Under the pieces are notes generated by a model. The model saw only the letters and a list, made by a program, of their open reading frames with translations. It was not told where the DNA came from and did not search any database. Below, one piece after another: positions 17,579 through 28,511 of a DNA stretch of 64,000 nucleotides. This stretch comes from Pseudomonas sp. Irchel s3f7. Lineage in GTDB: Bacteria > Pseudomonadota > Gammaproteobacteria > Pseudomonadales > Pseudomonadaceae. Numbering within the stretch: the stretch's first letter is position 1; each line of letters starts with the position of its first letter. The position numbers and the translations under genes were made by a program. The stretch is taken from the NCBI RefSeq assembly GCF_900187615.1, contig NZ_FYDO01000032.1, positions 1-64,000 on the forward strand, written 5' to 3'.

Positions 17579-17925
17579 CCGCGCTCGATCTCCACACCCA
17601 CACCACCCGTGGCAGCCGGGACCGCACCGGGCTTGGTCAGCTTGAGGCGCATCCAGGTGATCTTGAATTCGCTCATCAGCACTGCAACCAGACGCTCGGC
17701 AAAGGTTTCGACCAACTGAAACTGCGCCTGCTCGGCAAAGGCCTGAATGCGCGAGGAAACGCTTGCGTAGTCGAGCGCCAACGCCAGGTCATCGCCGGCA
17801 GCGGCCGGGCGATTGTCCCAGGCGAAGCTCAGATCAAGTCGCAAGCACTGTCGGATGCCTCGCTCCCAGTCGTAGGCACCAATCACCGTATCGACTTCCA
17901 GGCCCTCGATAAACACTCTGTCCAA
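17569..17925 (-). CDS. folB: FolB, dihydroneopterin aldolase
   Basis: 118 aa from TTG 17925, chosen because GGAGAG precedes it at about 7 nt and because the family begins DRVFIEGLEVDTVIGAYDWER; a farther TTG at 17949 is possible. The fold and key residues (YDWER near the start, the glutamate in VETFAERL, the lysine in LKLTKPGAV) match FolB/FolX. It splits dihydroneopterin to 6-hydroxymethyl-dihydropterin and glycolaldehyde in folate synthesis. Downstream folK-like overlaps it. Confidence 0.9.
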   Translation of the reverse strand: MDRVFIEGLEVDTVIGAYDWERGIRQCLRLDLSFAWDNRPAAAGDDLALALDYASVSSRIQAFAEQAQFQLVETFAERLVAVLMSEFKITWMRLKLTKPGAVPAATGGVGVEIERGCR

Positions 17926-17999
17926 GCACTTCTCTCCGCTACACGACAAGGGCGCAATGCGCCGTTAGAATCAGGGCGTCCTCGCCCGGAATAGTTAGC

Positions 18000-18569
18000 A
18001 TGTTTTGGTTATTGGCGATCCTCGCCTACCTGCTCGGCTCTCTGTCCTTTGCCATTTTGCTCAGCCGCCTGACCGGTAACCCCGATCCGCGAATGAGTGG
18101 TTCGGGCAATGCCGGCGCCACCAACATGTTGCGCGTCGCAGGCAGGAAACTCGCGATCCTGACCCTGCTCGGCGACCTTTGCAAAGGCTTGCTGCCCGTA
18201 CTGATTGCAAGCATTGCCGGGCTTTCACTGCAAGAGCAGGCATGGATTGGCGTCAGCGCCGTCATCGGCCATTTGTTCCCGGTGTACTTCCGTTTTCGCG
18301 GTGGCAAGGGTGTCGCCACTGCTGCCGGTATGTTGCTGGGCCTGTATCCGCCAGCAGCACTGCTGGCGGTCTGCGCCTGGCTGCTGACGTTCTATCTGAC
18401 CCGCACCAGCTCCCTGGCCGCCTTGATCGCCACACCGCTGACCCTGCCGCTGCTGGCCTGGCAAGAGCCGGCAGCGCTGCTACCCATGAGCGCACTCACC
18501 GCACTGATCGTCTGGCGTCATCGCGGTAATCTACGTGACCTGTTTGCCGGGCGCGAACGGCATTTTTAA
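18000..18569 (+). CDS. plsY: PlsY, acyl-phosphate:glycerol-3-phosphate acyltransferase
   Basis: 189 aa, membrane protein with five hydrophobic segments. Conserved motifs include SGNAGATNMLRVAG (motif 1) and FPVYFRFRGGKGVATAAG (motifs 2/3 with GGKGVAT). It makes lysophosphatidic acid from acyl-phosphate, the first membrane phospholipid step. Divergent from folB with only about 75 nt between the chosen starts, and convergent with tsaD. Confidence 0.95.
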   Translation: MFWLLAILAYLLGSLSFAILLSRLTGNPDPRMSGSGNAGATNMLRVAGRKLAILTLLGDLCKGLLPVLIASIAGLSLQEQAWIGVSAVIGHLFPVYFRFRGGKGVATAAGMLLGLYPPAALLAVCAWLLTFYLTRTSSLAALIATPLTLPLLAWQEPAALLPMSALTALIVWRHRGNLRDLFAGRERHF

Positions 18570-18592
18570 ATGCCGCACGTGAGCGCCGCTCA

Positions 18593-19618
18593 TCACAGCG
18601 CCGACAATTGCTCCATCGGCCAACGCGCCTGCACGCTGATTGCCAGGCTCTCCTGCTGACCGGCCTGCAAGCGCTGGCAACCGGCAAACGCGATCATCGC
18701 GCCATTATCGGTACAAAACTCAGGGCGAGCATAAAAAACATCGCCCTTCATGTCGCCGAGCATTTTTTCCAATGAAGTACGCAGAGCCTTGTTGGCACTG
18801 ACGCCCCCAGCGATCACCAGACGCTTCATGCCAGCCGCTTTGAGGGCACGCTTGCACTTGATGGTCAAAGTCTCCACCACCGCCTGCTGGAACGCCAGTG
18901 AGATGTCGCAACGGGCTTGCTCGCCGTCGTCCCCGGCGCTGACGCACTGTTGCCAGGTATTCAAAGCGAAGGTTTTCAAGCCACTGAAGCTGAAATCCAG
19001 GCCCGGGCGGTCGCACATCGGACGCGGGAACACGAAACGTCCTGCAACGCCCTGCTCCGCCAGACGAGCGATCTCCGGTCCACCAGGATAATTGAGACCC
19101 ATCATCTTCGCGGTCTTGTCGAAGGCTTCGCCTGCCGCGTCATCCAGGGTTTCGCCCAGAAGCGTGTATTGACCGATTCCGTCGACCTGAACCAGCTGCG
19201 TATGACCGCCCGACACCAACAAAGCGACGAACGGAAATTCCGGCGGTTTTGGCTCCAGCATCGGCGCCAGTAAATGGCCTTCCATGTGGTGCACGCCCAG
19301 CGCCGGAATACCCCAGGCAAAGGCCAGCGCCTGGGCGCAGGAAGCCCCCACCAACAAGGCACCAACCAGGCCAGGACCCGCGGTATAAGCGATCGCGTCG
19401 ATCTCGGTCGGCACGCAGTCCGCCTCGGCCAACACCTGACGAATCAAGGGCAGCATGCGCTTGACGTGGTCCCGCGAGGCCAGCTCCGGCACCACGCCCC
19501 CATAGGCACGGTGCAGGTCGATCTGACTGAACAGCGCGTCGGCCAGCAAGCCGCGTTCACTGTCATATAATGCGACACCAGTTTCGTCGCAGGAGGTTTC
19601 TAATCCCAGTACTAGCAT
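18593..19618 (-). CDS. tsaD: TsaD, tRNA threonylcarbamoyladenosine transferase
   Basis: 341 aa. The metal-binding HMEGH (residues 111-115), the N-terminal GLETSCDETG and the nucleotide loop VIAGGVSANKALR are all intact. With TsaB and TsaE it transfers the threonylcarbamoyl group to A37 of ANN-decoding tRNAs; essential in most bacteria. Divergent from rpsU, the common arrangement in gamma-proteobacteria. Confidence 0.96.
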   Translation of the reverse strand: MLVLGLETSCDETGVALYDSERGLLADALFSQIDLHRAYGGVVPELASRDHVKRMLPLIRQVLAEADCVPTEIDAIAYTAGPGLVGALLVGASCAQALAFAWGIPALGVHHMEGHLLAPMLEPKPPEFPFVALLVSGGHTQLVQVDGIGQYTLLGETLDDAAGEAFDKTAKMMGLNYPGGPEIARLAEQGVAGRFVFPRPMCDRPGLDFSFSGLKTFALNTWQQCVSAGDDGEQARCDISLAFQQAVVETLTIKCKRALKAAGMKRLVIAGGVSANKALRTSLEKMLGDMKGDVFYARPEFCTDNGAMIAFAGCQRLQAGQQESLAISVQARWPMEQLSAL

Positions 19619-19817
19619 GGGTTTGCGCCTTGTTTAGGCTGAATTCGAAGGCGCGCATAATAGTCGTCGCGTGATGCCCCGACCAGCGGTTTTCGATCAG
19701 AGGCTTTGCATTCCGAGCGATGAGGGGTTAACATCCGCAACCCTTAAAAACCGACGTCTTCAAGTGCTCTTTTGCCGCGAGGATGTTGACCCCGGTAATG
19801 AATGAAGGTAGCTCTGG
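19619..19817. promoter_or_regulatory. Divergent tsaD / rpsU promoter region
   Basis: About 200 nt. GCATAATAG near 19657-19665 reads as TATTAT on the minus strand, a possible tsaD -10. An imperfect stem around AGGGGTTAACATCCGCAACCCTT (about 19722-19744) lies ahead of rpsU. No firm rpsU promoter or operator could be assigned. Confidence 0.3.
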
Positions 19818-20033
19818 ATGCCAGCCGTCAAAGTAAAAGAGAACGAACCCTTCGACGTAGCTCTGCGTCGTTTCAAGCGCTCCTGCGAAAAAGCCGGTGT
19901 ACTGGCTGAAGTTCGTAGCCGCGAATTTTACGAGAAGCCAACTTCTGAGCGTAAGCGCAAGGCAGCAGCCGCTGTTAAGCGTCACGCCAAGAAAGTTCAG
20001 CGCGAACAGCGCCGCGCCGTTCGTCTGTACTAA
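19818..20033 (+). CDS. rpsU: Ribosomal protein bS21
   Basis: 71 aa, strongly basic, matching bS21 along its length: [20 protein letters not shown] at the start, then [21 protein letters not shown]. bS21 sits on the 30S platform and helps initiation. First gene of the classic rpsU-dnaG-rpoD macromolecular synthesis operon, although here a 482-nt gap with a hairpin separates it from dnaG. Confidence 0.98.
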
Positions 20034-20062
20034 TACACAGACGATCGTAGCAAGCTTCTGCC

Positions 20063-20085
20063 AAGCCCGGCCCTCAGCCGGGCTT
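20063..20085 (+). terminator. Hairpin after rpsU (terminator/attenuator)
   Basis: AAGCCCGGC (20063-20071), loop CCTCA, GCCGGGCTT (20077-20085). The T-tract is weak, so partial read-through into dnaG is likely, as for the attenuator in the E. coli rpsU-dnaG gap. Confidence 0.6.
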
Positions 20086-20515
20086 ATGGCATTTGCGTAA
20101 AACGCTTGATGCTTCACTGTCGAAGCCGCAGACGCGACCGAGACAAATCTGCTTCACCGCGTCAGACCTGGCTCTTTTGCCAGCGGTGCACGTCTTTTCT
20201 GACGAGCCTTTCAAGGCTACTGACGAGCACACCCACTGATTCCTCTCACGACGATCAGCCCAAGGCACCTGCATGCGTGCCAAATTGTGAGCTATCCGAG
20301 ACCATTGATTGGTCGCAGCCGGATTCAGCGCAACATTTTCAAACCGTCGAATACTGATTGGCACTAACGTCAGTGGATTTTCGGCAGATACACTTCCCGA
20401 CAGCGAATACGCAGACGACACTGGTCGAGCCGCACATCTTGCGCGCCTCACACAATGACCCGCGTTCGGTCACCCTTCGTTTCGGGCTCCTATCAGCGCA
20501 GATGACGAGAACGCC
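20086..20515. other. 430-nt gap between rpsU and dnaG without a convincing gene
   Basis: Small open frames exist on both strands but none resembles a known protein or has a good ribosome site. I recall a YqeY/GatB-like gene at this place in P. aeruginosa; nothing like it is encoded here. The region must contain any separate dnaG promoter, but none was identified. Confidence 0.5.
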
Positions 20516-22483
20516 ATGGCCGGGCTAATTCCCCAGAGCTTCATTGACGACCTTCTGAACCGCACCGACATCGTCGACGTGGTCAGCTCGCGCCTGCAAC
20601 TGAAAAAAGCCGGCAAGAACCACACCGCCTGCTGCCCGTTCCATAAAGAAAAAACACCCTCTTTCAGCGTCAGCCCCGACAAACAGTTCTATTACTGCTT
20701 CGGTTGCGGCGCGGGCGGCAACGCCCTTGGCTTCATCATGGACCACGACAACCTGGATTTCGTCCAGGCTGTCGAAGAACTGGCCAAAGCGGCCGGCATG
20801 GAGATCCCCCGCGAAGAAAGCGGGCGGCCGCACAAGCCACGGCAACCGACCAATTCGCCGCTGTACCCGCTGCTCAGTGCCGCCGCCGATTTCTATCGTC
20901 AGGCCCTCAAAAGCCATCCATCGCGCAAAGCCGCCGTGGACTACCTAAAAGGTCGCGGGCTGACCGGTGAAATCGCCCGGGACTTCGGCCTCGGCTTTGC
21001 ACCACCCGGCTGGGACAACCTGTTCAAGCACTTGAGCAGCGATACCCTGCAACAAAAAGCCATGATCGATGCTGGCTTGCTGATCGAGAACGCCGAAACC
21101 GGCAAACGCTACGATCGCTTTCGTGATCGCGTGATGTTCCCGATCCGCGACAGCCGCGGCCGCATCATTGCCTTTGGTGGCCGGGTACTGGGCGATGACA
21201 AACCGAAATACCTGAACTCCCCGGAAACCCCGGTCTTCCATAAAGGTCAGGAACTCTATGGCCTGTATGAAGCGCGCAAGAACAACCGCAACCTCGACGA
21301 AATCATCGTCGTCGAAGGCTACATGGACGTCATCGCCCTCGCCCAGCAAGGCCTGCGCAATGCCGTCGCGACACTGGGCACCGCCACCAGCGAAGAGCAC
21401 TTGAAGCGATTGTTTCGCGTCGTGCCCAACGTGCTGTTTTGCTTCGACGGCGACCAGGCAGGCCGCAATGCCGCCTGGCGAGCGCTGGAAGCAACGCTTC
21501 CGAGCCTTCAGGACGGGCGTCGTGCCCGTTTTCTGTTCCTGCCCGAAGGCGAAGACCCGGATACGCTGGTTCGCTCCGAAGGCACCGATGCCTTCCGCGC
21601 CCGGATCAACCAGCACGCGCAGCCATTGGCAGATTATTTTTTCCAGCAACTGACGGAAGAAGCCGACCCGCGCTCGCTCGAAGGCAAGGCCCACATGGCC
21701 ACCCTCGCCGCGCCGCTGATCGACAAAGTCCCCGGGGCCAACCTGCGCATCCTGATGCGTCAGCGCCTGAGCGAAATCACCGGCCTGAGCGGCGAAGCGG
21801 TGAGCCAGCTGGCCCAAAGCGCCCCGCAGGAAGCCCCACCGGCCTACGATCCGGGTATCGATTACGACGCGATGCCCGATTACAGCGACTATCATCAGCC
21901 GCAGGCGCAGGAAATGTATGTGCCGCAGCAGGAATGGACGCCGAAGAAACCTGGTGCAGGAGGCAAGAAATGGGACAAGAAACCCTGGGACAAAAATGGC
22001 AAACGTGGCGGTGATCGCGATCAACCTCGCGCCCCGCGGGTGCCTGCCGCTGTAGAGCCGCCAACCCTCGCCGCCTTGCGCACGCTGCTGCATCACCCGC
22101 AGTTGGCGGAAAAAGTCGAGGACGCCGGGCACTTTGCCGCCGAGGACCACACCAACACGCAATTGCTGGTGGCGCTGCTCGAAGCCGTGCAAAAGAATCC
22201 CAAGCTAAACTCAATTCAGTTGATCGCACGCTGGCACGGCACGGAGCAAGGTCGCTTGCTCAGAGCCCTGGCGGAAAAGGAATGGCTGATAGACGGAGAT
22301 AACCTTGAACAACAGTTTTTTGACACCATAACTAGCTTGTCAGCGCGCCAACGCGAGCGAAACCTGGAACAACTTCTCAGGAAAGCACGTCAAAGCGAAC
22401 TGACCAGCGACGAGAAAAATCAACTGCGCGACCTATTAAGTCGCAATGTTTCCGCATCAAGCCCGACCTCAACTGGCGCGTGA
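20516..22483 (+). CDS. dnaG: DnaG, DNA primase
   Basis: 655 aa. The N-terminal CHC2 zinc ligands are Cys40, His43, Cys61 and Cys64. The RNA polymerase core includes the TOPRIM motifs VVEGYMDVIAL and FDGDQAG. A charged, proline-rich linker (about residues 435-505, with KKWDKKPWDKNGKR) leads to the C-terminal DnaB-helicase-binding domain. Makes RNA primers at the fork. rpoD follows 67 nt downstream. Confidence 0.97.
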   Translation: MAGLIPQSFIDDLLNRTDIVDVVSSRLQLKKAGKNHTACCPFHKEKTPSFSVSPDKQFYYCFGCGAGGNALGFIMDHDNLDFVQAVEELAKAAGMEIPREESGRPHKPRQPTNSPLYPLLSAAADFYRQALKSHPSRKAAVDYLKGRGLTGEIARDFGLGFAPPGWDNLFKHLSSDTLQQKAMIDAGLLIENAETGKRYDRFRDRVMFPIRDSRGRIIAFGGRVLGDDKPKYLNSPETPVFHKGQELYGLYEARKNNRNLDEIIVVEGYMDVIALAQQGLRNAVATLGTATSEEHLKRLFRVVPNVLFCFDGDQAGRNAAWRALEATLPSLQDGRRARFLFLPEGEDPDTLVRSEGTDAFRARINQHAQPLADYFFQQLTEEADPRSLEGKAHMATLAAPLIDKVPGANLRILMRQRLSEITGLSGEAVSQLAQSAPQEAPPAYDPGIDYDAMPDYSDYHQPQAQEMYVPQQEWTPKKPGAGGKKWDKKPWDKNGKRGGDRDQPRAPRVPAAVEPPTLAALRTLLHHPQLAEKVEDAGHFAAEDHTNTQLLVALLEAVQKNPKLNSIQLIARWHGTEQGRLLRALAEKEWLIDGDNLEQQFFDTITSLSARQRERNLEQLLRKARQSELTSDEKNQLRDLLSRNVSASSPTSTGA

Positions 22484-22497
22484 GGTCATAGCTCAGG

Positions 22498-22503
22498 TAT
22501 AAT
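22498..22503 (+). promoter_or_regulatory. Possible rpoD promoter -10 (TATAAT)
   Basis: A perfect TATAAT lies 48 nt before the rpoD ATG in the dnaG-rpoD gap. No convincing -35 at 17 nt, so use of the site is uncertain; it would give rpoD its own supply in addition to read-through from rpsU-dnaG. Confidence 0.5.
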
Positions 22504-22550
22504 CCTCGGCTTGTTTTTTGCCCGCCAAGACCTTCAGTGGATAGGGTGTT

Positions 22551-24398
<1,848 letters not shown>

Positions 24399-24403
24399 AC
24401 ACA

Positions 24404-24434
24404 ACCCCCCGGCCCAGGCCGGGGGTTTTGTTTT
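24404..24434 (+). terminator. rpoD terminator
   Basis: CCCCCGGC (24406-24413) pairs with GCCGGGGG (24418-24425), followed by TTTTGTTTTG. Begins 6 nt after the rpoD stop; a textbook intrinsic terminator. Confidence 0.9.
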
Positions 24435-24479
24435 GTGCAGATAAATCCCCGCGCCTCCGCCTCCCGACCCATAGCCCGT

Positions 24480-24486
24480 CTACACT
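24480..24486 (+). promoter_or_regulatory. Possible sigma-S-type -10 (CTACACT) for rmcA
   Basis: CTACACT fits the RpoS -10 core CTAYACT and lies 34 nt before the rmcA ATG, just after the rpoD terminator. No clear -35. Inference only. Confidence 0.35.
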
Positions 24487-24519
24487 CGAAGCATTCCCCC
24501 GAGCCATAACGAGACCGTT

Positions 24520-27500
24520 ATGCCCAGATTGCCGACCGTGCTTTTTTTGCTGTCGCTGATGACCTGGACCGCAACGGCTGGCGCGCTGACTCTCACAGAC
24601 GAAGAACGTCGCTGGCTGACGGCTCATCCGGACTTGCGCCTGGGTGTCGATGCCTCATGGCCCCCGTTTGAGTTTCGCGACGATCAGGGTCGCTATCAGG
24701 GCTTGGCTGCCGACTATATCCAGGTGATACGCCAGCGATTGGCCGTAAAGCTCACACCCGTTGAACCCGTAAGTTGGTCCGTCGTCCTACAGCAAGCCAA
24801 ACAGGGCAAGCTGGACCTGCTGCCCGGCATCATGTCGACGCCCGAACGCCAGGCTTTTCTGTCCTTTACCCGTCCTTACCTGGACTTTCCGATTGTCATC
24901 CTGGCCCATGCCGGAGGCCCGCAACCGCGCAAAATCGAAGATCTGTACGGGCTGAAAATCGCCGTCGTGGAGAACTACGCGCCCCACGAACTCTTGCGCA
25001 CACACAATCCCGATCTCAACTTAGTGGCGATGCCCAACGTCAGCTCGGCGTTGCAGGCATTGGCGACCGATGAAGTAGACGCCGTTGTGGGGGATCTGGC
25101 CTCCAGCGTCTGGAGCCTGCGCCAGCTCAAGCTCGACGGGCTGTATGTCAGCGGTGAGACCCCTTACCGCTATCAGATGGCCATGGGCGTACCCCGCGAC
25201 AACAAAACTCTGGTCGGCATTCTCGACAAAGTCCTGGCAGACATGAGCCCGGCGGAAATCAGCGCCATCCAGGAACGTTGGGTGGGCAACGTCCTCGATC
25301 ATCGAACGTTCTGGAACGATCTGCTGATTTACGGCTTACCGGGGTTGCTGTTGTTGACCTTCGTGCTGGCGGCGGTCATTCGGATCAACCGTCGCTTGAG
25401 TTCGGAAATTGCCCGCCGGGTCGATCTGGAGCAAGAACTGCGCATTAGCGAATACCATTACCGCGGCCTGGTGGAGAGCCTGTCGGCTATCGCGTGGGAA
25501 GCGAAGATGGACGATTTCACCTACAGCTACGTGTCCCCCCATGCCAAAGAACTGCTGGGTTATCCCTTGGCCCATTGGCTGATCCCGGGCTTCTGGCGCA
25601 ACATCATTCACCCCGCCGACCTGATCCGCGCCCAGACCTACTGCGACAACGAAGTACTGGCTGGACGTGACCACACCCTCGATTACCGGGTCATCACCGC
25701 TGACGGCCGTTGCTTGTGGGTGCGCGACATCGTCAGCCTGATCGAACACGGCCATGAGCCAGTGCTGCGCGGACTGATGATCGATATCAGCGACGCCAAA
25801 CGCACCGAAGAAGCGCTGCGCCTGTCGGAGCAGAAATTCGCCTCGGTGTTCCAGCAATGCCCGGACATTCTGGTGATCGCGCGGCTTTCCGACGGCTGTC
25901 TTCTTGAAGTCAACGAAGCGTTTGAAGAACAGATTGGCCTCCGGGCCGAAGACGTCATCGGCCTCACCGCCACCGACCTCAACATCTGGGGTATTCCCGG
26001 CGTGGGGCCGGGCCTGTTGCAGCGGCTGCAGGCCGGCAGCATCCGCAACCTGGAAATGCCTTTCCGTCGCAACAATGGCCAAGTGTTTACCGGCCTGATC
26101 TCCGCCGAGCCGTTCGATCTCGACATGACGCCCGCGCTGGTGGTCGTGGTGCGTGACATCACTCAGCTCAAGGAAACCCAGCAACAGCTGCAAACGTCCG
26201 AAGAAAAATTCGCCAAGGCCTTCCACGCCTCGCCCGACGGTTTATTGCTGTCGCGGCAAAGCGATGGCCTGCTACTGGAGGTCAACGAGGGTTTCAGCCG
26301 CATCACCGGGTTCAACAGCGCCATGTCGGTGGATCGTTCGGCGCTGGATTTGGGGATCTGGGTCAACCTCAACGAACGCAAACAAATGCTCGACCTGTTG
26401 CATCGTGATGGCTTCGTCCGCGACTTCAGCTGCCACATCCGCCGCAGCGACGGGCAGATCCGGCTTTGCGAAGTGTCCAGCCGGCCGCTGCCGATCGGCG
26501 ATGAAGACTGCATGTTGACCATCGCCCGGGACATCACCGAGCGGCACCTGATGCAGGAAAAACTGCAACAGGCCGCGACCGTATTCGAGAGCACCGCGGA
26601 AGGTGTATTAATCACCGACACCCAGCAGCACATCAGCGCGGTCAACCGGGCGTTCACTGAAATCACCGGCTACAGCGAAAGCGAGGCCTTGGGCCATACG
26701 CCGCGCCTGCTTGCCTCAGGCCTGCACGACAGCGCGTTCTACGCGGCCATGTGGCACCAACTGACCGCCGAGGGACACTGGCAAGGCGAGATTTCCAACC
26801 GGCGCAAAAACGGCGAACTCTATCCGAGCTGGTTAACCATCAGCTCCGTGCGTAACCGGGACAAATTAATCACTCACTTTGTCGCGGTGTTTGCCGACAT
26901 TTCCAGCCTCAAGCACGCCCAGGCCAAACTCGACTACCAGGCACACCATGATCCGCTGACCGGCCTGCCCAACCGCACATTGTTTGAAAGCCGATTGCTG
27001 ACCGCACTCAATAATCAGCAGGAAAATGGCGGCCAGGGCGCCGTGTTGTTTCTCGACCTTGACCGCTTCAAGCATATCAACGACAGCCTTGGCCATCCGG
27101 TCGGCGACTTGCTGCTCAAAGGCATCGCCATACGCCTCAAGGAGCAACTTCGTGATATCGATACCGTGGCGCGCCTGGGCGGGGACGAGTTCATCATCCT
27201 GCTGCCCGGCCTGCAACAACCCACCGATGCCGACAACATCGCCACCAAACTGCTCAACTGCTTCTCGGCGCCCTTCCAGGCCGGCGAGCATGAGTTTTTC
27301 ATCAGCGCCAGCATCGGCACCAGCCTCTATCCGAAGGATGGCAGCGACGTCGCCACGCTGATCAAGAATGCGGACGCGGCGATGTATCGCTCCAAGGCCA
27401 AGGGCCGCAACCGCGTAGAAAGCTATACCCGCGACCTCACGGCCCAGGCCAGCGAGCGTGTGGCCCTGGAACACGAACTTCGCCGCGCCATCGAACGCAA

Positions 27501-28266
27501 CGAACTGCACCTGTACTACCAACCAAAAATCAGCCTCGATGACTACCGCCTGGTCGGTGCCGAAGCCTTGATCCGCTGGCACCACCCGACCTTTGGTGAC
27601 GTGCCGCGAGAGCACTTCATTCCGTTGGCCGAAGAAAACGGCATGATCCTGCAAATCGGCGACTGGGTCCTCGAAACCGCCTGCCGCCAGATACGCGAGT
27701 GGCACCAGCTGTACGAAGGCCTCGGTCCGCTCTCGGTCAACCTCGCCGGGGCTCAACTGCGTCAGCCGAACCTGCTGGGCCGAATCGAACAACTGCTCAA
27801 GGACAACGGCCTCAACCCCGGTATTCTGCAACTGGAAATTACCGAAAACTTCATCATGAGCCAGGCCGAAGAGGCCTTGGCCGTGCTGCATCAACTCAAA
27901 CAATTGGGCGTCCAACTGGCCATCGACGACTTCGGAACAGGCTATTCCTCCCTGAGCTACCTCAAGCGCCTGCCGTTGGACATTCTCAAGATCGACCAGT
28001 CTTTCGTCCGCGGCCTGCCCGACGACCCACACGACGCGGCCATTGTGCGAGCCATAATCGCCCTCGGACGAAGCATGCAATTCACCGTCATCGCCGAAGG
28101 AGTCGAGACCCAGGCACAGCAACAATTCCTCGCCGCCGAAGGCTGCGAACAGATCCAGGGCTACATCGTCAGCCTGCCCCTGCCCCCCGAGGAATTTGCT
28201 GCGACGTTTCTTCGTACAAACGTAAAGGCTTTTTCGGATGGCACAGCCGTGAAACCGTCGCTATAA
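24520..28266 (+). CDS. rmcA: RmcA-like c-di-GMP enzyme: periplasmic binding domain, four PAS, GGDEF, EAL
   Basis: 1248 aa, close to the length of P. aeruginosa RmcA (PA0575), which also follows rpoD. Signal peptide (1 to about 21), periplasmic SBP_bac_3 venus-flytrap domain (about 28-260), one membrane helix (268-287), then four PAS domains (about 310-425, 440-545, 565-670, 685-795). The GGDEF signature is intact at 887-891 and the EAL motif at 1015-1017 with DDFGTGYSSL present, so both synthesis and breakdown of c-di-GMP are possible. RmcA is reported to be a net phosphodiesterase that responds to redox state and to an amino-acid ligand. Its stop codon overlaps the -10 box of the downstream tRNA gene. 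Confidence 0.9.
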   Translation: MPRLPTVLFLLSLMTWTATAGALTLTDEERRWLTAHPDLRLGVDASWPPFEFRDDQGRYQGLAADYIQVIRQRLAVKLTPVEPVSWSVVLQQAKQGKLDLLPGIMSTPERQAFLSFTRPYLDFPIVILAHAGGPQPRKIEDLYGLKIAVVENYAPHELLRTHNPDLNLVAMPNVSSALQALATDEVDAVVGDLASSVWSLRQLKLDGLYVSGETPYRYQMAMGVPRDNKTLVGILDKVLADMSPAEISAIQERWVGNVLDHRTFWNDLLIYGLPGLLLLTFVLAAVIRINRRLSSEIARRVDLEQELRISEYHYRGLVESLSAIAWEAKMDDFTYSYVSPHAKELLGYPLAHWLIPGFWRNIIHPADLIRAQTYCDNEVLAGRDHTLDYRVITADGRCLWVRDIVSLIEHGHEPVLRGLMIDISDAKRTEEALRLSEQKFASVFQQCPDILVIARLSDGCLLEVNEAFEEQIGLRAEDVIGLTATDLNIWGIPGVGPGLLQRLQAGSIRNLEMPFRRNNGQVFTGLISAEPFDLDMTPALVVVVRDITQLKETQQQLQTSEEKFAKAFHASPDGLLLSRQSDGLLLEVNEGFSRITGFNSAMSVDRSALDLGIWVNLNERKQMLDLLHRDGFVRDFSCHIRRSDGQIRLCEVSSRPLPIGDEDCMLTIARDITERHLMQEKLQQAATVFESTAEGVLITDTQQHISAVNRAFTEITGYSESEALGHTPRLLASGLHDSAFYAAMWHQLTAEGHWQGEISNRRKNGELYPSWLTISSVRNRDKLITHFVAVFADISSLKHAQAKLDYQAHHDPLTGLPNRTLFESRLLTALNNQQENGGQGAVLFLDLDRFKHINDSLGHPVGDLLLKGIAIRLKEQLRDIDTVARLGGDEFIILLPGLQQPTDADNIATKLLNCFSAPFQAGEHEFFISASIGTSLYPKDGSDVATLIKNADAAMYRSKAKGRNRVESYTRDLTAQASERVALEHELRRAIERNELHLYYQPKISLDDYRLVGAEALIRWHHPTFGDVPREHFIPLAEENGMILQIGDWVLETACRQIREWHQLYEGLGPLSVNLAGAQLRQPNLLGRIEQLLKDNGLNPGILQLEITENFIMSQAEEALAVLHQLKQLGVQLAIDDFGTGYSSLSYLKRLPLDILKIDQSFVRGLPDDPHDAAIVRAIIALGRSMQFTVIAEGVETQAQQQFLAAEGCEQIQGYIVSLPLPPEEFAATFLRTNVKAFSDGTAVKPSL

Positions 28267-28267
28267 T
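28262..28267 (+). promoter_or_regulatory. tRNA promoter -10 (TATAAT) overlapping the rmcA stop
   Basis: TATAAT at 28262-28267 contains the rmcA stop codon; it is followed by a GC-rich discriminator (CCGCGACC), the pattern typical of stringently controlled stable-RNA promoters. The tRNA starts 14 nt later. The -35 is not obvious. Confidence 0.6.
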
Positions 28268-28281
28268 CCGCGACCTACTGA

Positions 28282-28358
28282 GGGCCTATAGCTCAGTTGG
28301 TTAGAGCAGAGGACTCATAATCCTTTGGTCCACGGTTCAAGTCCGTGTGGGCCCACCA
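28282..28358 (+). tRNA. ileX: tRNA-Ile2 with CAU (lysidine) anticodon
   Basis: 77 nt with the CCA end encoded. The cloverleaf is complete: acceptor GGGCCTA/TGGGCCC, D arm with GGTTAGAGC, anticodon loop CTCATAA, T arm with GTTCAAGTC. The anticodon reads CAT. Acceptor pairs C4-G69 and C5-G68, the variable loop TTGGTC and the GGTTCAAGTCC T arm resemble E. coli tRNA-Ile2 rather than elongator Met, so TilS probably converts C34 to lysidine and the tRNA reads AUA. Software often labels such genes tRNA-Met. Confidence 0.85.
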
Positions 28359-28364
28359 AACAAG

Positions 28365-28390
28365 AAAGCCGCGCAATGCGCGGCTTTTTC
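28365..28390 (+). terminator. tRNA-Ile2 terminator
   Basis: AAAGCCGCGC (28365-28374), loop AAT, GCGCGGCTTT (28378-28387) with a TTTTT run. Strong intrinsic terminator 6 nt after the tRNA. Confidence 0.92.
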
Positions 28391-28511
28391 GTGTCTGCCG
28401 TTTAGATTTGTTTACTTAAGGTTTCGCTTTATCGGATGACGCCTTAGGACCTTGTAGGCAAACTCCGAATCTGCTGTTTGGGCACTTTGCCGCCTTGTTG
28501 CGCTTTTCTTT

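Noticed and set aside
20074..20451. 125-codon minus-strand frame in the rpsU-dnaG gap
   Set aside because: Arg/Ser/Cys-rich composition typical of spurious frames; no start signal and it overlaps the rpsU terminator.
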